Below, one piece after another: positions 19,092 to 28,117 of a stretch of DNA of 64,000 nucleotides. The stretch covers positions 62,001-126,000 of the forward strand of contig NZ_FQWK01000005.1 of assembly GCF_900129655.1 (NCBI RefSeq), read 5' to 3'. Numbering within the stretch: the first letter of the stretch is position 1; each line of letters begins with the position of its first letter. Position numbers and translations under genes: made by a program. The notes below the pieces were generated by a model. That model had not been told where the DNA came from. It was given only the letters and a program-made list of their open reading frames with translations, and searched no databases. Origin of the DNA: Bacteroides clarus YIT 12056 (GTDB lineage Bacteria > Bacteroidota > Bacteroidia > Bacteroidales > Bacteroidaceae).

Positions 19092-21071
19092 TTAGTTGGC
19101 TACATATCTCTTATAGTATAATGGATATGCTACACCTTCTTCGTCCTTTTCACCTGTAGTACCGTAATAATATTTATAATCAAATTTTACGTTATCTATA
19201 TTATTGAATCCTACAGGTTGAGATTTTGAGTCTTTTGCTTCATCTTCTTGAGCGAAAATGAAAGTTTCCGGACTCCATTCTACAAAGTAAGGATGGAATA
19301 ATATCCATTTTGGTAATGCTCCTGTCAGATAATTTAAATTGAAAGAGAATGCGCGAGCTTTTGGAAGAACACGTGGAACATCTTGTCTTGTTACATTTTC
19401 AAAGACCACTGTTTCACCATTGCTATAAGTCACTTCCTTAATTTCTGTACTTGGTTTTAACCAACCACAGGTATCTGTAGATATTTTAGTAAGGTAGATT
19501 GAAGGCTCAGCTTTAAGTTGATCTTCTGTGAAGAAATCTTCATCTTGGTAATGTTGAATGGTTAAAGCATTGCTCACTTCATCATCATCAGGTAACTCTC
19601 CCTCAATATAATTATAAGAAAGTGACAGTTCTCTCAGGCTATCCCAAGTCAATAACTTCATAAATGCATTCTTGTCTGCTATATTATTGAGGTTAATATG
19701 TAAACCGACTTTCTTACCATTGTATTCATTAGTTCCGCTGATTTGGCTTAATTCTTTTATTATATCTACACGGCGACATCCGGTTAAGCTTAATGCGGTT
19801 AATTTAGGGAAGTTTTCTTGATTTACTATATCGGTAACATCCGATAATTTATTGAAACCATTACTTGCCAAATTCAACGCCTCTAAACCTGCATAACTTT
19901 CGTCAACTTTACCACCTAATTTGATGAAGTCTTCAGGTAATTCATTCAGACCTAAAGCATATACAGATAGTTCTTTCAGATGTTTTAATCCACAGATTTC
20001 TTCACCTAAAGAAATGTTACGGATTTGCCAGTTTGCATTACTTTGAATAGAGAATGATTCCAGATACTTCAGATAACGAACTTCTTTAGGTAATGTTTCA
20101 CCGTCCTTTAGGTCGATTAACATGAACTGTACAGAACGTACACGGCCGATAGCGTTCTTATCTCCGTTAGGAAGTTCATCGGTAGCCTCCCAAAGTTTTA
20201 CGTAGCTCCAGTTCAACATGCTTTCACTGGTATCGAATCCTACCATACTCTGAACTTTTTCATTGATGGCAAGGATAGCGATTGAGTCACCTGCGCGGTC
20301 ATCTGTAATTCTCAAAGCAGGTTTCTGATTTACGGTTAAGATAACTTCACCGGTAGGATTACCTTCGTTGTCTACCAACTGTTCATCAGCATCTTGAGGA
20401 ACTAAACGGATTTTTGCAACGCGTGTGTAAGGAGCAATATTCGTTTTCCATTTGAAGCGTACTTTAACGGTACGTGGACGATATCCTCTGTCTAAATCAA
20501 TCTTTAAATCAGATTCTTTAGGTAGGGTAATCCAATCTTTTCTATCGGATTCCATTTCCTCTTTCTCTTCATCTGTCATTGATTCGGCAAAAGAATACTC
20601 TATGTCACTTTCTATTTTGAAAGCGACGTTGGCAGAAATCGTTACATCAAAATAACGGTCGTCATATCTGGCGGAATTTTCTATTTCTATTGTAGGTTCT
20701 TTTAACAAGATTTGTTTGCCATAACCAAATTGAGTTACTTTAATCAATTTAGGTTCTTGTCCCTCTACAGAGAAACGTATCTGTGCTTCGCGGGATACTT
20801 CCAATAAGGTAGAGTCAATAGCCAGGCTACAGTCTGCCGAACCCAAACCATTAGCAGGAGATATAGATATCCAGGGCTGGGATGAGCTTGCCACCCAGCT
20901 GTTATTAGACGAAACAGCAATCTTTTCTGTTCCTCCTTCGGCAGCGATTGTAATTTCCTCTCTGTCTACCGAAATGCCACCGGAAATTCCTGTTTCATCA
21001 TCATCTTTACACGAAGTCATAAACCCCGTGCAAAGAATCAGTCCTAATGTTATTTTACTTAAATATTTCAT
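19092..21071 (-). CDS. BACON-domain, leucine-rich-repeat lipoprotein
   Basis: 659 residues. Cys21 (FMTSC, then KDDDE) is the lipid site. A BACON-like Ig domain at about 33-115 has the signature WVASSSQPWISISPANG. A second, unrelated beta-rich region follows (~120-260). From ~300 the protein has irregular leucine-rich repeats, for example LRELSLSYNYIEGELPD and LEALNLASNGFNKLSDV. These are typical protein-binding scaffolds. It follows the larger LRR lipoprotein by 21 bases. A surface protein-recognition role is inferred from the protease and SusCD neighbours. Confidence 0.85.
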   Translation of the reverse strand: MKYLSKITLGLILCTGFMTSCKDDDETGISGGISVDREEITIAAEGGTEKIAVSSNNSWVASSSQPWISISPANGLGSADCSLAIDSTLLEVSREAQIRFSVEGQEPKLIKVTQFGYGKQILLKEPTIEIENSARYDDRYFDVTISANVAFKIESDIEYSFAESMTDEEKEEMESDRKDWITLPKESDLKIDLDRGYRPRTVKVRFKWKTNIAPYTRVAKIRLVPQDADEQLVDNEGNPTGEVILTVNQKPALRITDDRAGDSIAILAINEKVQSMVGFDTSESMLNWSYVKLWEATDELPNGDKNAIGRVRSVQFMLIDLKDGETLPKEVRYLKYLESFSIQSNANWQIRNISLGEEICGLKHLKELSVYALGLNELPEDFIKLGGKVDESYAGLEALNLASNGFNKLSDVTDIVNQENFPKLTALSLTGCRRVDIIKELSQISGTNEYNGKKVGLHINLNNIADKNAFMKLLTWDSLRELSLSYNYIEGELPDDDEVSNALTIQHYQDEDFFTEDQLKAEPSIYLTKISTDTCGWLKPSTEIKEVTYSNGETVVFENVTRQDVPRVLPKARAFSFNLNYLTGALPKWILFHPYFVEWSPETFIFAQEDEAKDSKSQPVGFNNIDNVKFDYKYYYGTTGEKDEEGVAYPLYYKRYVAN

Positions 21072-21092
21072 TAATCGAATCTTTCTTATTGT

Positions 21093-23867
21093 TTATCGTT
21101 TAATATCCAAAGCGTCACAACCGCGAATGTCCTGTGTTTTGTCATAAATCAGCATATACATGCCTGCTTCAATGTAAGGACATATACTGGTGAGGTCGAT
21201 AGAGATATTCGGATTGTCTTTGATATCCAGAATCCAAAGTTTAGGTGTCATTTCCTCATTTACTTTACGGATATCGTTTGAACCGATCTGTAATTGGAGA
21301 AGGCTCGGACATTTTGTGATTCCGGTCGGCCAATCACGCAGACAACGTTCACCGGCAGCATTACGCTGATGGCGAATACCGAAAGCTTGCAGCACACTAC
21401 TGTTCAATGGCTGAGTTGGGAACTCGGAGAAACGGTTGAAACTTACGTCCATATTGGTTAAGTAAGGCAAAGTTGTCGCCCGGAAGTCATCGGACAATTC
21501 TGTCAGCTTATTAAAACGTAGGTCGATAGTGCCTAACAGATATGTGTTCTTAAATTCCTTACCATTTCCATCTTTACTTGATAATGAATATTGAGGGATT
21601 TTCTCTAATAAGTTATTGTTCAGCGTAATCGTAGTAATCGGTGAGTTTGCTTTGAACAACTCTGTAGGGAACTTGCTTATTTTATTGAACGACAATGTTA
21701 CAGTAGAGGCGTTGATTCCTATATAAGAATTCTTATCTTCAGGAGCTATGTTTTCACCACTCTCACTACCAATTTCATTATAAGAGAAATCTACTGATCC
21801 CATTACATATACCGAACCAGCGTTAAAGATATTAGGAATATATTTCAGCTTATTATGAGCGAAACTTAAACTTTCTACTTGGTCAGTAAAACCACAAAAG
21901 TCTTTTGGAATTTCTGTGATTTTATTGTAATTCAGATTTAGCTGAGTCAATTTAACATCTTTTCCAAAAGGTTGTAATGTTTCTATTTTATTAGACATAC
22001 AATCCAATAATCCTAACTTCTCCATATTATGTAAACATCCGGTTGGAAAGTTTACCAAGTTATTATAGCTCATATAAAGAATTTGGATTTTCTTTGCAGA
22101 TTTACACTTATCAGGAGTAGCTAATCTTTTCCAGTCTTCAGTTAATTGATTACCAGTGCCATCTTTTGTTCCATTTAAGCCGTCAATACCTCTACAACAA
22201 GCTATATTCAGTACTTGCATTTCCGGAATCTCATATAAAAAATCCGGTAGTGTTGTTAACTTGGGGCAGTTATACAATTCGATATCTGTTAATTCTGTCA
22301 TCTTTTCCCAATCCAATTCGTCTGCTGCATACTTTTTAGCATATTCAGAATTTGGATCTATCCAGTTTGTACAGATATTCTCAGCAAGGAGCGGGGAATT
22401 ACCCATATAGAATTGCTGTAATTTTGTAAGACGCATTACAGCTTTTGATATATGTGTAATCTGGTTAGTATAGTTTCCTATTTGCGTATCTTTCAAATGA
22501 ATGCGATTGTCCTTTTTAATAGCTTTCATTTTAGGATTGCGGTTAACTGAGTTTTGTAACAATTCAGACATTTCTATACGCGGGTCATAATCCAGAAACA
22601 TTTCTTTGTAGTTCATGCGTACTTTTTGTTTCTGTGATTCTTGCATATTTTCGTTGGTAAACAGTCTGCCACCTGCAGTTTCGCTATGCGAACCAAGGGC
22701 AAGAACTCTCAGCTCAGTCAATTGTCCGATAGCATCAGGTACTTTACCTTTTGCACCAAAACCTTCAATACTAAGTCCTGTTACACGGCCTTCGTCATCC
22801 AGTGATACGCCCGGTTGATCACCCCACATATCCAGTTCTTTGTTGAAGTTCCAATTAGTACCTTCAGGACTGCCGATACCGTGATATCCCCAGTTCTTAC
22901 CATCCAGATTTTCCCAAATTTCTTTCAGAGCTAAATAGTCTTTAATATATTCAGCTGTTTCAGAAAGTTTAATAGGAACAATAGCTCCCTCAGTGAATTC
23001 ATTATCTATAATAGTAAACTCATCACCTTTAACATTAGTAGCTGCTCCAAGAGTGGAAACTATAGCACCTTTTTTAGAATAAGTAATGTATTCGGTAACT
23101 TGGTAAGTACCTACCGGTAACCATACCGCAGAGTCACATTTTGCCGTACCGATGTCCATATACTTATCATCGGCATTGTCGGGATTTTGGTGTTCTATGG
23201 ATTCTTCTTTATACTTTACTTTTAATCCTTTGATGGTAGTAGGGACACGTGTAAAAGTATTGGTTACGGTTACATCTATGATAGCAATGTTGCTAAATAG
23301 ATATTCTTTTTCGTCATCTAAGCTGGCACGTGTGGTAAGCCCGTCTTTAATAAGTTTAAAAGTAACGCTTCCACGAGCTTGTACATCTGCTGTCAAATCT
23401 TTTATGGTAAGTCCTTGTGAGATAACAGAGAATGTTTCGTTATCACTGGCAGATATACTTATAACAACCTTATCCAGTTTATCCAGTAGTTTGTAACCAA
23501 TGATTTTATAGTCACCTACTAATAACTGTAATTTGTCACTTCGCATGCCATATTCAGCATTGCTTTCATTATAGGCATTCAATACTAAAGTTTGAGTGAT
23601 ACTCTTACCATTGTATTGCATCTCTATTTCAACCTTTTGTACATCACCCAATTTACTCAGAGTTGTAGCACGGGTTGTCGTATTCGATTGGTTTTCCTCC
23701 TCTTGTACATAGGATGCTGACTTGTAAATCTTGAATTGTACGTAGCCATACTGACTGCCTTGCAATTCGTCTTTATCATCAGAACATCCACCCATCACCA
23801 TGCCAAATAGCATGGTGAAGAGCGGTACAAGAAATAGTTTCCAATTTATAGTTCTTTTTGAATTCAT
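21093..23867 (-). CDS. DUF4458 / leucine-rich-repeat lipoprotein
   Basis: 924 residues. Cys28 (VMGGC, then SDDKDE) is the lipid site. The N-terminal ~300 residues match DUF4458 (YVQFKIYKSASYVQ, GDYKIIGYKLLDKLDKV, a beta-sandwich repeated twice). After a 60-residue linker containing IWENLDGKNWGYHG, about 15 leucine-rich repeats extend to the C-terminus (LTQLNLNYNKITEIPKDF, LTNMDVSFNRFSEFP). Such LRR lipoproteins bind proteins at the cell surface. The 116-base gap upstream is the largest in the operon and carries a candidate internal promoter. Confidence 0.85.
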   Translation of the reverse strand: MNSKRTINWKLFLVPLFTMLFGMVMGGCSDDKDELQGSQYGYVQFKIYKSASYVQEEENQSNTTTRATTLSKLGDVQKVEIEMQYNGKSITQTLVLNAYNESNAEYGMRSDKLQLLVGDYKIIGYKLLDKLDKVVISISASDNETFSVISQGLTIKDLTADVQARGSVTFKLIKDGLTTRASLDDEKEYLFSNIAIIDVTVTNTFTRVPTTIKGLKVKYKEESIEHQNPDNADDKYMDIGTAKCDSAVWLPVGTYQVTEYITYSKKGAIVSTLGAATNVKGDEFTIIDNEFTEGAIVPIKLSETAEYIKDYLALKEIWENLDGKNWGYHGIGSPEGTNWNFNKELDMWGDQPGVSLDDEGRVTGLSIEGFGAKGKVPDAIGQLTELRVLALGSHSETAGGRLFTNENMQESQKQKVRMNYKEMFLDYDPRIEMSELLQNSVNRNPKMKAIKKDNRIHLKDTQIGNYTNQITHISKAVMRLTKLQQFYMGNSPLLAENICTNWIDPNSEYAKKYAADELDWEKMTELTDIELYNCPKLTTLPDFLYEIPEMQVLNIACCRGIDGLNGTKDGTGNQLTEDWKRLATPDKCKSAKKIQILYMSYNNLVNFPTGCLHNMEKLGLLDCMSNKIETLQPFGKDVKLTQLNLNYNKITEIPKDFCGFTDQVESLSFAHNKLKYIPNIFNAGSVYVMGSVDFSYNEIGSESGENIAPEDKNSYIGINASTVTLSFNKISKFPTELFKANSPITTITLNNNLLEKIPQYSLSSKDGNGKEFKNTYLLGTIDLRFNKLTELSDDFRATTLPYLTNMDVSFNRFSEFPTQPLNSSVLQAFGIRHQRNAAGERCLRDWPTGITKCPSLLQLQIGSNDIRKVNEEMTPKLWILDIKDNPNISIDLTSICPYIEAGMYMLIYDKTQDIRGCDALDIKR

Positions 23868-23950
23868 TTATTATGTCTTTTTACAGTATTACTTAATACG
23901 TATTTCGTTTAAGTATTATTTAATATCCTTTTGCCTTTTCAATTTTGTAA

Positions 23951-23959
23951 CAAAAGATA
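23951..23959 (-). promoter_or_regulatory. Candidate internal promoter before the LRR/protease half of the operon
   Basis: Minus-strand TATCTTTTG, a -7 box with one extra T, 84 bases upstream of the DUF4458 start. The identical 13-base context (AACAAAAGATAGA on plus) occurs upstream of the operon's SusC gene at 31173-31184 except for the final bases, which suggests a shared element. Confidence 0.3.
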
Positions 23960-23983
23960 GAAAGATAAAAAATGATCGGATGT

Positions 23984-25636
23984 TTAATACATTCCAATAT
24001 TTAATTCTATGGCAAAGTCCATAGTGTCAAAATTTCCAATACCAGCCATGATTTGTTCAAAGGACATACTACTTGGGTATCCTGTTAATACCATATATTC
24101 TTTTCCATCAATAGTCTTATTTGTAATTTGTATTTCTCCTTCCCATGGATTGTACATAACTCCAAAATCATGTCCTGCTGGTATTGAATTTGTTTGGATA
24201 CAAACAGATTTATTATTTTCTAAAAGAGATTTTGGGAAACTTGCATTCCAAGCTATAGAAGCTATTTGACCGGGGTATTCTGATGTAGAAATTGTTTGGT
24301 CACTGTTGTCAAAGGGAATTAAATCCTCTTCTTTTACTGTAGCCCAATCAATAATTTCTTGATTTGTATAAAATCCTTTAAGAATAATTTCTATTTCTTC
24401 ATTTTTGGGTTCTTGAGTAAAATGAGTCCATATGTAATCAGTATATTCGTCATTCAGATAATCCATCGGTGCGCCATTATCACTATCTCTAGTGAATAGA
24501 GTTGCTTGGAGATCAGTATCTTTTATTTTGTTCCAGATTACTTCAGGAATTACTAATATTGCCGCTCCTCTTAATTCAGCTCCTTCCGGAAGGGCAGCAA
24601 CTGTTAAAGTCAACTTAGTACCTTCTTCTACTACTGTTACCCAATCAGGTTCTTGAGTTACATCATAAGTATAGAAATAAGTACCCATTGCAGGAGTTTT
24701 TATTTCTGTGATTTTTAATACATGGAACTTATCATCACGAACAGTTATAGTTGAACTCAATTGATTTTCATACTTAACTCCTTCAGTACCCTCCATACTT
24801 CCACTACTTGTTTCAGTGAATACTGTTCCCTCAGGATTTACAGTAAGCGCATTGATATATTCAGGTTTAAACAAAAGAACATTTTCTTTTAATCCTTCAT
24901 AAGCAACAGGAACTGAAACATTAATAAGTCCTTCATTGGTAGTTTGTACACCAAATACTAACTTGTGACCTTTTTCGGTAGAGATTGAATATTTAGGATC
25001 AATACCTTCTGTGTTATCGTTATTGAAAGTCAAATTGAATTTACCTTCTCCTTTATTTTCAACTTTTATCCAATCCGGATTTTCAGAGGTAGAAATACCT
25101 ACTTCGAATTCAGATTCGGTAAGGATTGTAGTATAGACAACATCTATTTTTTCATAGCCGCTACCTTTAATGATGATTGGGTTTTCTGTATTATAAACAT
25201 TACCATTCTCATCTTTGATGGTTAAGCCATTGAATACTTTTTTAGGGCGAGTAATTTTGTAAATTACCTGCTCTTTTTCACCCAGTGTTAATGTGATTTC
25301 TGCCACATTATCATCCGAATAATTTTGTCCGTCACCGGAAATTTTAGCGGTGATAGTTTGCTCACCGGCTTTACCTGTTATACTGCTTTGCGTAAACTCA
25401 CCATCAACAAATTTACACCATCCGGCATTACTTGTGAGTTTCCAGTCTACAGTTGCTTTGAAAGAAATAGTTATAGTTCCATCTGCATTACAAGTGGCTT
25501 CCTGTAATGTAGGAAATTCAATTTTTTCACCTGGAGTATTTTCTCCATCATCGTCTGAACAACCTGTGAATGACACAATAAACATCATAGCTAATGCCAT
25601 GATCCAACTCATACTTTTTAAATTTAATGCTTTCAT
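23984..25636 (-). CDS. Multi-domain Ig-like lipoprotein (possibly DUF5003 family)
   Basis: 550 residues. Cys26 (VSFTGC, then SDDDGE) is the lipid site. The protein is made of consecutive beta-sandwich modules; the first has the BACON-like pattern FKATVDWKLTSNAGWCKF at ~50-67, and later modules repeat phrases such as NPDWIKVENKGEGKFNL and EPDWVTVVEEGTKLTL. No catalytic residues are visible. It is the second lipoprotein after SusD; in the B. thetaiotaomicron BT2261-BT2264 complex two extra lipoproteins sit with SusCD, and this gene has the corresponding position. Family name is from memory and uncertain. Confidence 0.78.
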   Translation of the reverse strand: MKALNLKSMSWIMALAMMFIVSFTGCSDDDGENTPGEKIEFPTLQEATCNADGTITISFKATVDWKLTSNAGWCKFVDGEFTQSSITGKAGEQTITAKISGDGQNYSDDNVAEITLTLGEKEQVIYKITRPKKVFNGLTIKDENGNVYNTENPIIIKGSGYEKIDVVYTTILTESEFEVGISTSENPDWIKVENKGEGKFNLTFNNDNTEGIDPKYSISTEKGHKLVFGVQTTNEGLINVSVPVAYEGLKENVLLFKPEYINALTVNPEGTVFTETSSGSMEGTEGVKYENQLSSTITVRDDKFHVLKITEIKTPAMGTYFYTYDVTQEPDWVTVVEEGTKLTLTVAALPEGAELRGAAILVIPEVIWNKIKDTDLQATLFTRDSDNGAPMDYLNDEYTDYIWTHFTQEPKNEEIEIILKGFYTNQEIIDWATVKEEDLIPFDNSDQTISTSEYPGQIASIAWNASFPKSLLENNKSVCIQTNSIPAGHDFGVMYNPWEGEIQITNKTIDGKEYMVLTGYPSSMSFEQIMAGIGNFDTMDFAIELNIGMY

Positions 25637-25655
25637 AATTGTATGATTTTAAATG

Positions 25656-26561
25656 TTAATATCCTTGTTCTTTTAATTTTTCGGCCTCTGCTTCACTAAT
25701 CCATTCGATTACATTAATGAAAGTACCTACTGTACCATATTCTGAACCATCTTTGTTATCGACACTTACTGTAACGAATTGTAAAAGGTAATTCTCGCAA
25801 GTTCTATAATAAGAAGTATAGCTTGTAGGCTGATTCAATAATAAATTGCCATTACCGTAGATAGTTCCGAAAGCTTCTCCTGTACTACCGCACACTTGCT
25901 CTTTCATTTCAATCAGTGGTTTAAGCGGGTCTTTGGTATTGAACTTTATCTTTGTATCATATCCATCGTAGTAGATGCCGTGTAGGATAATTGTATTTTC
26001 TTCTTCCGCAACGTCGGAAGTAATCAGACGCATATCCACATTTTGATTGGGTATGTCGTTACCGCCAAAGAAAGTAGAAGTAACCGTGCAATATCCTGTA
26101 AAGTTGTTGATGTCGAACGGACAAACTTTCTGCAGTACAACTTTAGTTTCGGTGCCGTACATTTCCCACTCGTTAGATTCGGGAATGATGAGGTGCAGGG
26201 CAAACCCTAATGAATCGGTAGGCTCGATACTTTCATAGTTACCTTGTACTTCCACATTGGCTGCCATTTCACCGGCTTTGATAGTCACTGTATTTGAAAG
26301 GAGTTTATAGTGCTTTCCTTCGACAGCGTTGCTCTTCTTGTCTAATATCTCGACAGCGAAAGTACGATCGTAATCGGCAGGTACAGTGGCTGAAACGGGG
26401 ACATTGAATATCTCATTGCTTTCTTGCACACCGTATTGGTAGAGCGTGTCGGAAAACATAAGATAATTAGGCCCGCTGTATACCACCTTGTCCTGTTCGC
26501 ATCCGACAAGGGCTATCAGTGCAGCAACGGCTGTAATACATCCAAATAATAGTTTTTTCAT
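25656..26561 (-). CDS. DUF4843-like surface lipoprotein
   Basis: 301 residues. Lipobox LVGC gives Cys21 (then EQDK). The start of the mature protein, YSGPNYLMFSDTLYQYGVQE followed by VPVSATVPADYDRTFAVEI, is the DUF4843-type Ig-like pattern found directly after SusD in many Bacteroides loci. A second beta domain follows (CPFDINNFTGYCTVTSTF). It lies 18 bases after SusD. In the inferred complex it would bind substrate at the lip of the SusCD transporter. No enzymatic signature. Confidence 0.8.
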   Translation of the reverse strand: MKKLLFGCITAVAALIALVGCEQDKVVYSGPNYLMFSDTLYQYGVQESNEIFNVPVSATVPADYDRTFAVEILDKKSNAVEGKHYKLLSNTVTIKAGEMAANVEVQGNYESIEPTDSLGFALHLIIPESNEWEMYGTETKVVLQKVCPFDINNFTGYCTVTSTFFGGNDIPNQNVDMRLITSDVAEEENTIILHGIYYDGYDTKIKFNTKDPLKPLIEMKEQVCGSTGEAFGTIYGNGNLLLNQPTSYTSYYRTCENYLLQFVTVSVDNKDGSEYGTVGTFINVIEWISEAEAEKLKEQGY

Positions 26562-26579
26562 TATCGTATGTTTTTAGTC

Positions 26580-28097
26580 TTATTTGTTACTTTCATTAGG
26601 TTCCACTTCCGAACCCGGAGCATCCAGTTCGTGCTGAGGTATCGGCCATACGAACATAGGATCGTCCGCTTCCACTTTCAGACTGCTGCCGTTGGAAAGT
26701 GACTGGTCTTGCAGTTCACGTTTGAAGCCTTTGTGCCAGCGCTTCAGGTCTTGCAGGCGGAAACCTTCCATATAGAGCTCTTTTACGCGTTCTTCCTCAA
26801 TGACTTTCATTGCGTTTTCTTTGTCACCCATAGGGGTAGAACCACCATACGTAGCATAACGTGCCGCACGGATAGCGGTAATGTCTTTTCCTGCTTCAGC
26901 GGTCTTTCCTGATTGTACGTATGCCTCGGCACGTATCAGATATTGTTCCGACAAACGGAGTACTTTCGGCATGGTAACGTGAAGAATCTTGTAATTGGTG
27001 AACTCTTCGTTACCGAAATACTTAATCAATAACGGCCAGGTAAGTCCGTGGCTGTATCCGGTAGTGAAAGACTGGAAGAAAGTGGAAGCACGCAAGTCAT
27101 TTGCATCGTATAGATTGATAGCCCACTTTGCAGGAACATAATCCGGACGCAGAGTGGTGTAATCGTAGTTCGCAAAAATAGTTCCTAAACGGCCGCCATA
27201 GGAGTTGATAGTGAAACCAACTTTCCAGATAGCCTCGGTGGAGTGGTCGTTTGTCCACATATATTTATAATAGCTGATGCCGGAAGAAATCTGCTGTGTA
27301 CAGCTTGACAATGTGTAATAGCCGCTTTCAATAACCTTGGTAGAGTATTTGATAGCTTCGTCCCACTTCTTCATGTAAAGAGCTACACGGGCACGTAATG
27401 CGTAGACAGTATATTCGTTGAAGTACGGAGTATCGTATAATGCACCGCTGAAATCTTCTTCAAGTTCCAGCAAATCGGCTGCACGGTCGAGGTCATCCAA
27501 TACAAACTGATAAGAGTCTTTTAATGAAGAGCGTTTCATTTCCTCATCACCGCGATAGTGTTGGCTAAGGATAACACCCAGCTGATTGGTGGCATCTTCG
27601 TCGCTTTCGTATGCCTTGCAGAACAGTTTAATCAGTTCCGAGTAGGCCAGTGCACGAGCGAAATAGGCTTCACCGCAACACTGATCCAATTTGTCGAGGG
27701 CTGTATCGTCCGTTGTGTTCTTTCTTACATTGTCTACTCTGTCGAGCAGGAAGTTACAACGGTTGATAACTTCGTACAATGAACCGTATACGGCTTCAAT
27801 ATCGGTATTGGTAGCCAGGATGTCTTTCCAACGCCAGATATCGCCGTAGATATTCGTATTGCCGTTTATTCCATAAACGAGGTCGGTCTGCAAATCGGGC
27901 AACAATGTAAGGTTACCGGAGTACAGGTATTTGCTCTTGTAAGCGTCGTAAATACCGATAACAGCCAGGTTTACATCGTCTACCGTCTGAATGGCCTGGT
28001 CGAAAGGCACTTCGTCTTCAGGCAGTTTGTCCAAACAGGAAGTAGCGGACAACATCACGGCAGCCAACATTATATATAATCTGAATTTTTTAATCAT
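26580..28097 (-). CDS. SusD/RagB-family substrate-binding lipoprotein
   Basis: 505 residues. Lipobox ATSC gives Cys21. The TPR-rich SusD fold shows in the N-terminal DVNLAVIGIYDAYKSKYLYSG, the central AYFARALAYSELIKLFC and the C-terminal signature VIEEERVKELYMEGFRLQDLKRW. It forms the extracellular lid over the SusC channel and hands substrate to it. SusC precedes it by 20 bases. Sugar-stacking aromatics cannot be placed with confidence, and the operon context favours peptides over glycans. Confidence 0.95.
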   Translation of the reverse strand: MIKKFRLYIMLAAVMLSATSCLDKLPEDEVPFDQAIQTVDDVNLAVIGIYDAYKSKYLYSGNLTLLPDLQTDLVYGINGNTNIYGDIWRWKDILATNTDIEAVYGSLYEVINRCNFLLDRVDNVRKNTTDDTALDKLDQCCGEAYFARALAYSELIKLFCKAYESDEDATNQLGVILSQHYRGDEEMKRSSLKDSYQFVLDDLDRAADLLELEEDFSGALYDTPYFNEYTVYALRARVALYMKKWDEAIKYSTKVIESGYYTLSSCTQQISSGISYYKYMWTNDHSTEAIWKVGFTINSYGGRLGTIFANYDYTTLRPDYVPAKWAINLYDANDLRASTFFQSFTTGYSHGLTWPLLIKYFGNEEFTNYKILHVTMPKVLRLSEQYLIRAEAYVQSGKTAEAGKDITAIRAARYATYGGSTPMGDKENAMKVIEEERVKELYMEGFRLQDLKRWHKGFKRELQDQSLSNGSSLKVEADDPMFVWPIPQHELDAPGSEVEPNESNK

Positions 28098-28117
28098 CTT
28101 TCTTTCTGCTTATAATA

